Shown here in pieces: positions 32,372-36,211 of a DNA stretch of 36,211 nucleotides. Below the pieces are notes generated by a model. The model saw only the letters and a program-made list of their open reading frames with translations. It did not search any database and was not told the DNA's origin. The position numbers were made by a program, and so were the translations under genes. The stretch is from Methanocalculus sp. (GTDB taxonomy: Archaea > Halobacteriota > Methanomicrobia > Methanomicrobiales > Methanocorpusculaceae), in contig DUKV01000038.1 of assembly GCA_013329165.1 (NCBI GenBank), positions 1 to 36,211 on the forward strand, given 5' to 3'. Position 1 is the first letter of the stretch; the number at the start of each line of letters is the position of its first letter.

Positions 32372-33497
32372 ATGTGTCAACCCGATTTGGCCCTGTGCAC
32401 TGACAGGCGCCGTCTCCTGTCTTGCAGGCTTCCGCGACCTTGCTGTTGTGATCCACGGCTCAAGCGGCTGCTATTACTACCCAAAATCGCTGATTAAAGC
32501 ACCTATCTATGGCTCTTTTATCCTGAATGAGGAGGTGATCTTTGGAACCGGTGGACGTCTCCGGTCAGTTGTATCAGAGATAATGGAGAATGGCTCTGAC
32601 CGGGTGGCGGTCGTCACATCCTGTGTTCCTGCATTGATGGGGGAAGATCTCGCCTCAGAGCTGGATGGTCTTCAGATTCTCCTTGTCGATGCCCCGGGTT
32701 TTCTTGGGGATGCAGAAGCCGGGTACCGGATCGCTGCTGAAACACTCCTGAAGGAGGCACAAATTACTGTTCCCGGGGTGAATATCGGGGGCATCTGCCT
32801 CCTCGATCCTTTCTGGCGGGGCAATATGCATGAATCAGAGCGTATTCTTGCGATGGCCGGGATCCCGGTTGGAGCTGTTCTTTCGTATGATCAGCTGGAT
32901 ACTCTCTCCCATGCAGCACCGGTGACCGTGGCAGCAAACCCTGATTATGAGGCTTTGCTTGGACGTCCCGGTGGCTCCCTCCTTGGGCTCCCCTCATTGA
33001 AGCAGACCCTGATAGATGCAGCTCATACCATCCCCGATGCTGATCCGGCTCCGGTTCTTGCAGAATGCGAGCGGGCAGAAGAGATGGCCTTTACTGCCTG
33101 TGAGAAGTACCTCAGGAGAAACGATCCTCCAATAGCAGCCATCTGTGCACAGGCCGGGTATGCATCACTCTTTGCAGATCTCCTCTGTACGTATCTCGGA
33201 GCAAAACGGCCGCTTATCCTTCCGAGGAATGTAACGGATATTCCGGCAAACACCGATTACGATCAGATCCGATCTGCACTCCTTCCGGATACATATGACC
33301 TTGTGATTGGATCGTCCTATGAAGCCCGTATCCTCCCTGATGCAGCATTTGTCGGGATCACTCCCCCAAACAGGGGGCAGATCATGCTTGGCAGCAGGCC
33401 GCTTGCAGGGATTGAAGGCACTCTCCATGCAGTGGAGATGATCCTGAATGCGGTGCTGGATCAGAAGAAAAAAGATTATACTCGTTCTCTTCGGTAA
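32364..33497 (+). CDS. NifK/NifE-like component 1 subunit of the same enzyme
   Basis: 377 residues from GTG 32364, chosen because GGAGGAGGTG (32346-32355) ends 8 bp before it and the gene then overlaps its neighbour by 8 bp; the frame is open upstream. Cysteines C11 (CVNPIWPCALTGA), C36 (VVIHGSSGCYYYPKSL) and C87 (VVTSCVPALMGEDL) fit the P-cluster positions, with extra cysteines C4 and C19. EEVIFGTGGRLRSVV follows the family pattern. The C-terminal domain (IAAICAQAGYASLFADLLCT, GSSYEARILPDAAFVGITPP) is component-1-like. With the preceding subunit it would form a heterodimer or heterotetramer. It ends in a 22-bp overlap with the convergent surface-protein gene. Confidence 0.82.
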   Translation: MPECVNPIWPCALTGAVSCLAGFRDLAVVIHGSSGCYYYPKSLIKAPIYGSFILNEEVIFGTGGRLRSVVSEIMENGSDRVAVVTSCVPALMGEDLASELDGLQILLVDAPGFLGDAEAGYRIAAETLLKEAQITVPGVNIGGICLLDPFWRGNMHESERILAMAGIPVGAVLSYDQLDTLSHAAPVTVAANPDYEALLGRPGGSLLGLPSLKQTLIDAAHTIPDADPAPVLAECERAEEMAFTACEKYLRRNDPPIAAICAQAGYASLFADLLCTYLGAKRPLILPRNVTDIPANTDYDQIRSALLPDTYDLVIGSSYEARILPDAAFVGITPPNRGQIMLGSRPLAGIEGTLHAVEMILNAVLDQKKKDYTRSLR

Positions 33498-34459
33498 TAT
33501 GAGAAGAGAATGAGGGCAAATGCCGTCAGTGGTATTATAATGGCAGAAGACGCCGGTGTCGGCTCAGGTGTCACTGGTTCTGCCGTGGGCGTTAGTGTTG
33601 GCTCAGGTGTTACCGGCCCGGTTGTCGGCGTGGGTATTGGTGTTGCTGTTGGCTCTGGAGTTGTTGGTATTTGAGTCGGAGTGGGTGCCGGTGTGACAGT
33701 TCCTATAGTGAAACTGATGATGTTGGAGTCCTCTGCATAATTGGCAAATGCCTGGGGTTTTTTCCAGCGAGCCTGTATCTCATATCTGCCGGTTCCCATC
33801 TGCCCGAGGGTAAATGTTCCTCGATTAGCATCCGTATCTGTGAAGGTTTCTGTTCCCGTGAGTTTTACTGCGGCTAGATTCGTATTTCCAATCATTGTTG
33901 TTTCAGCACCGGCTGGTCCGGTGATGACAATATCTACCTCGGCATAATTCGTTGTTTCAACCCGATAGTAATTGCCGACATCAGGGCTGATGATCTTTAC
34001 GGCAAGCCGTGTGGTGTCGGGGATTCTCTCCAGTGCAGGAGCGGATTCATAATGGTACGGGTGGGCAAGAACAACATCGATCTCAAGCGTAGGCTTGAGG
34101 ATCCTGACATTTCTGTTTGCACTTGTTCCATTCGTTGGATTGTAGGCGAAATATATCCCATAATAATCCCCAACCAGCCCTTCAAGGATTGTCACACTGG
34201 TATCATCTGAGATCGGAATCTCATTGATGAATGCATTTCCGGGATCATCATCCCGGTACTGCCTCAGTGAGGTGACTGGATAATCCACATGAGCACGGAG
34301 TTTGGAGAGATTCAGTCCACTTTCATAGACAAAGATGGTGTCTCCCAGCTGGATATCATTGATTTCGGGACTTCGTGCTGCTGCCGGGGTACTGAGGAGA
34401 ATTCCTGATAAGATCATCATCCCAATGAGAATGAGAATACATCTTCTATTCAAGACCAT
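33476..34459 (-). CDS. DUF3821-type surface protein with Thr/Pro-rich stalk
   Basis: 327 residues from the ATG at 34459 (MVLNRRCILILIGMMILSGI). An upstream in-frame ATG at 34513 lies inside the group II intron and is rejected. A signal peptide ends near STPAAARS. The first domain (INDIQLGDTIFVYESGLNLS, YDDYG-like YYGIYFAYNPTNG) matches DUF3821 of methanogen cell-surface proteins. A stalk of Thr/Pro repeats (TTPEPTATPIPTPTTGP...) and a C-terminal membrane anchor (AIIIPLTAFALILFSYYRRERV) follow. It is likely anchored at the cell surface. Its promoter is probably disrupted or replaced by the intron inserted 25 bp upstream. Confidence 0.8.
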   Translation of the reverse strand: MVLNRRCILILIGMMILSGILLSTPAAARSPEINDIQLGDTIFVYESGLNLSKLRAHVDYPVTSLRQYRDDDPGNAFINEIPISDDTSVTILEGLVGDYYGIYFAYNPTNGTSANRNVRILKPTLEIDVVLAHPYHYESAPALERIPDTTRLAVKIISPDVGNYYRVETTNYAEVDIVITGPAGAETTMIGNTNLAAVKLTGTETFTDTDANRGTFTLGQMGTGRYEIQARWKKPQAFANYAEDSNIISFTIGTVTPAPTPTQIPTTPEPTATPIPTPTTGPVTPEPTLTPTAEPVTPEPTPASSAIIIPLTAFALILFSYYRRERV

Positions 34460-34528
34460 ACATTTCAGATGGATCCAGTGTGAGATAGTCGAATAGGAAA
34501 GGGGTGTTACCACCCCTCCCCCTTCCAG

Positions 34529-34562
34529 GAACCCACCTTGCGACTTTCACCGCAGTAGGCTC
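34529..34562 (-). ncRNA. Group II intron domain V
   Basis: The 34-nt minus-strand hairpin starts GAGCCTACTGCGG, has a TGAAAG-type loop, then GTCGCAAGGTGGGTTC. Arms GAGCC/GGGTTC and GCGG/GTCGC pair as in the catalytic core of group II introns. It lies 10 bp after the maturase stop codon. Confidence 0.85.
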
Positions 34563-34572
34563 GCGCATTCCT

Positions 34573-36054
34573 CTACCCATTGCTGGGCGGCAACGCAAAA
34601 TAGGATAATTTGGTTTGAATCCATGGCGTCTGTCTTTTCATGCGTTCCTTTCTGTCGAGGAAATATTTCCTGTCGAGGTATGGGTTCGCATCGAGTTTAG
34701 GGAAACTGTGCCTCCGAATGGATGCATCCGAGAATTGAAGGAGAGTGTTCTCCTTTGTCTGGAAAACCCAGTTCCTTTCCCCTTCCGATTTCCAGTATCT
34801 ATTTGCAATCCATCTGAAACCCCTGTCGGAATGGCGTCGTTTTCCCCATTGCCATGTTACAGTCCAGAGATAGTTGTCCAGTTTCTTAAATGTCTCTTTG
34901 GCGACGTTATGACGATGATAGTTAGTCCATCCTCGTATAATTGGGTTTAATGTCTTTATCAGGGCGTCCTGTGACCATGCTTGCGCCTTTTTCGCCACAG
35001 TTTTGATCTTATCGGTGATCGATTGAATTGACTTCTTTGATGGTTTGATCAGGAACTTTCCGTTATATTTTCGGAAATTGTATCCGAGAAAATCGAAACC
35101 ATCATCAATGTGTGTGATCACCGTCTTTTCTTCCGACAGTGTTAACCCTCTCTCCGCGAGAAATCTCTGTATGATAGTCTTGGCAGCCTCTGCGATCTTT
35201 TTCGTAGGAGCGATAACCAGGAAATCATCTGCGTATCGGATGAAATGAACTTTCATCCGTGGGAATTCTGCTTTAAGGACGTGTTCTAATCCGTCCAATG
35301 TCATATTCGCGAGAATTGGGGAAACAAGACCGCCTTGGGGCGTTCCTTTGTCTGTCGGATAGAGCGTCTGATCAAAGACATAACCTGATTTCAGAAACTG
35401 GGTGAGAACCGATTGATCCATGGGTATGTGATCCTTGAGCCAGTCATGAAGGATATTATCAAAACATCCTTTAATATCACCTTCAAGGATCCATTGGGAC
35501 GACGTCTTTCTTCCTACGCATTTGAATGCATATTCTGATGCATCCTGTGCGGATCGGAAGAGCCGGAATCCAAATGATCGTGGATCTGCTGTTGTCTCTG
35601 CGATTGGCTGGAGTGCCAGACCATAGAGCGCCTGCATCGCACGATCATACATTGTTGGAATCGAGATCGGACGTTTTGTATCCTTCCCTGGTTTGGGAAT
35701 ATAGATACGTCGTAATGGTTGCGCACGATATTGTTTGTCGGTGAGGCTCATGGCTGCCCGCATCTTTTCAGATGCGGTATTCCAGAGTTCTCCATCGATA
35801 CCCGGGGTACGTTTCCCCTTGTTCTGTGTCACAATTCGTATTGCCAGCAGTTTTGCTGAGAACGAGTGTGTCAGCATATAACTCAAACGTTTAACCAGAT
35901 TCCATTTTCCTTCCTGTGTTGCCTTTGCAATCCGGATCTGTAGCCGATTAACGGTGGATTTGATTGTACCCCAGTCAATGGAATTCCATTGCCTGGTCAG
36001 ATCCTTGTCAGTATGTTTCTCGTCTGTTGACGTCGTTGAGTGACATTCTTTCAT
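34573..36054 (-). CDS. ltrA: Group II intron reverse transcriptase/maturase, without endonuclease domain
   Basis: 493 residues from the ATG at 36054 (GAAGGTAT upstream); the frame opens at 36102. RT motifs: VTQNKGKRTPGIDGELW, LRRIYIPKPGKDTKRPISIP, WILEGDIKGCFDNI, GTPQGGLVSPILANMTLDGL and the catalytic FIRYADDFLVI, then TLSEEKTVITHIDDGFDFLGY. Maturase domain X follows (about 370-440, IIRGWTNYHRHNVAKETFKK). The protein ends soon after LDANPYLDRKYFLDRKER, where endonuclease-bearing members would continue into an HNH (En) domain. The En domain is therefore absent. The product helps splicing and retrohoming. Confidence 0.92.
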   Translation of the reverse strand: MKECHSTTSTDEKHTDKDLTRQWNSIDWGTIKSTVNRLQIRIAKATQEGKWNLVKRLSYMLTHSFSAKLLAIRIVTQNKGKRTPGIDGELWNTASEKMRAAMSLTDKQYRAQPLRRIYIPKPGKDTKRPISIPTMYDRAMQALYGLALQPIAETTADPRSFGFRLFRSAQDASEYAFKCVGRKTSSQWILEGDIKGCFDNILHDWLKDHIPMDQSVLTQFLKSGYVFDQTLYPTDKGTPQGGLVSPILANMTLDGLEHVLKAEFPRMKVHFIRYADDFLVIAPTKKIAEAAKTIIQRFLAERGLTLSEEKTVITHIDDGFDFLGYNFRKYNGKFLIKPSKKSIQSITDKIKTVAKKAQAWSQDALIKTLNPIIRGWTNYHRHNVAKETFKKLDNYLWTVTWQWGKRRHSDRGFRWIANRYWKSEGERNWVFQTKENTLLQFSDASIRRHSFPKLDANPYLDRKYFLDRKERMKRQTPWIQTKLSYFALPPSNG

Positions 36055-36211
36055 CGTTATACCTTCTTTCGTTGCTTTGGAGCACCGGTCCCACGTCAGC
36101 ACCCTTTCAGGTCGAGGTCGTCGCCTCTATCCCACCCGTTACAGGCAGGCATTCGCTTCTTTGCCTTAATTGTTCCATAAAACACCCTACAACTCAGAAT
36201 ACGTCTTCTCC

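Larger units (their letters stand above)
34485..36211 (-). mobile_element. Group II intron, 3' part (5' end beyond the window)
   Basis: The element contains a reverse transcriptase/maturase gene (34573-36054), domain V (34529-34562) and a domain VI-like hairpin with GGGGTG-GTAA-CACCCC. It ends at ...CGACTAT (34485), with the 3' exon starting at 34484. The 109 bp right of the maturase frame look like intron domain sequence. Domain I and the 5' splice site are not in the window. The exact 3' junction is inferred by analogy. Confidence 0.8.

Noticed and set aside
34460..34513. Upstream ATG for the surface protein
   Set aside because: It lies inside intron domain VI, and the added residues are hydrophilic and precede a good signal peptide start at 34459.
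1..36211. tRNA or rRNA genes
   Set aside because: No T-loop GTTCGAnTC pattern with a matching acceptor stem was noticed on either strand by eye; a tRNAscan-SE run would settle this.

Overview
The window looks like a chromosome segment from a methanogenic archaeon, most likely of the order Methanomicrobiales; the genus cannot be fixed from the sequence. The evidence is the archaeal informational genes (RadA, FEN1 with a PIP box, an RPA-like OB-fold protein, a NOG1-type GTPase), an archaeal presenilin-type protease with YD and GxGD motifs, a phosphoribulokinase of the kind known from Methanospirillum, a DUF3821-type surface protein, LL-diaminopimelate aminotransferase with LysA, and group IV nitrogenase-like genes. 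TATA-like box A elements lie in front of several genes.

Layout. 1-7.7 kb is an accessory region. It holds a HEAT-repeat protein, an orphan AAA/OLD-type ATPase behind nine 11-bp tandem repeats, a Panacea-like/DUF488 fusion, a frameshifted PIN toxin with a 44-residue partner, an RHH/RelE toxin-antitoxin pair, and a two-gene ABC-ATPase plus TOPRIM-like module. Three same-orientation copies of a short IS21-like terminal motif separate the first of these into single-gene modules. 7.7-12.7 kb holds tspO, a small membrane protein, mntP, a long HEAT protein, an orphan antitoxin and two families of hairpin-rich repeats. One family (about 230 bp, three copies) has conserved hairpins and one compensatory base-pair change.

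12.7-18 kb is a compact minus-strand set in the order iscS, iscU, cutA, fdhD, then the fused gamma-alpha and the beta subunits of a 2-oxoacid:ferredoxin oxidoreductase. It combines Fe-S cluster and sulfur supply with an Fe-S enzyme and formate dehydrogenase maturation. 18-23.5 kb is a plus-strand run: dapL-lysA (lysine synthesis), an RPA-like protein, radA and a phosphoglycolate phosphatase. 23.5-30.5 kb holds a PRC-barrel protein, an HTH-CBS regulator, the NOG1-like GTPase, the presenilin-like protease, a small membrane protein, fen1, prk and trkH.

30.5-33.5 kb is the most interesting part: three overlapping genes for a NifH-like reductase and two different NifD/K-like subunits. All cysteines expected for the NifH [4Fe-4S] cluster and for a P-cluster-like site between the two subunits are present. 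Two distinct catalytic-type subunits argue against the single-subunit CfbCD (coenzyme F430) system, so this looks like an uncharacterised nitrogenase-like reductase. A surface protein gene follows convergently. The window ends inside a group II intron whose 3' end lies 25 bp upstream of that gene.
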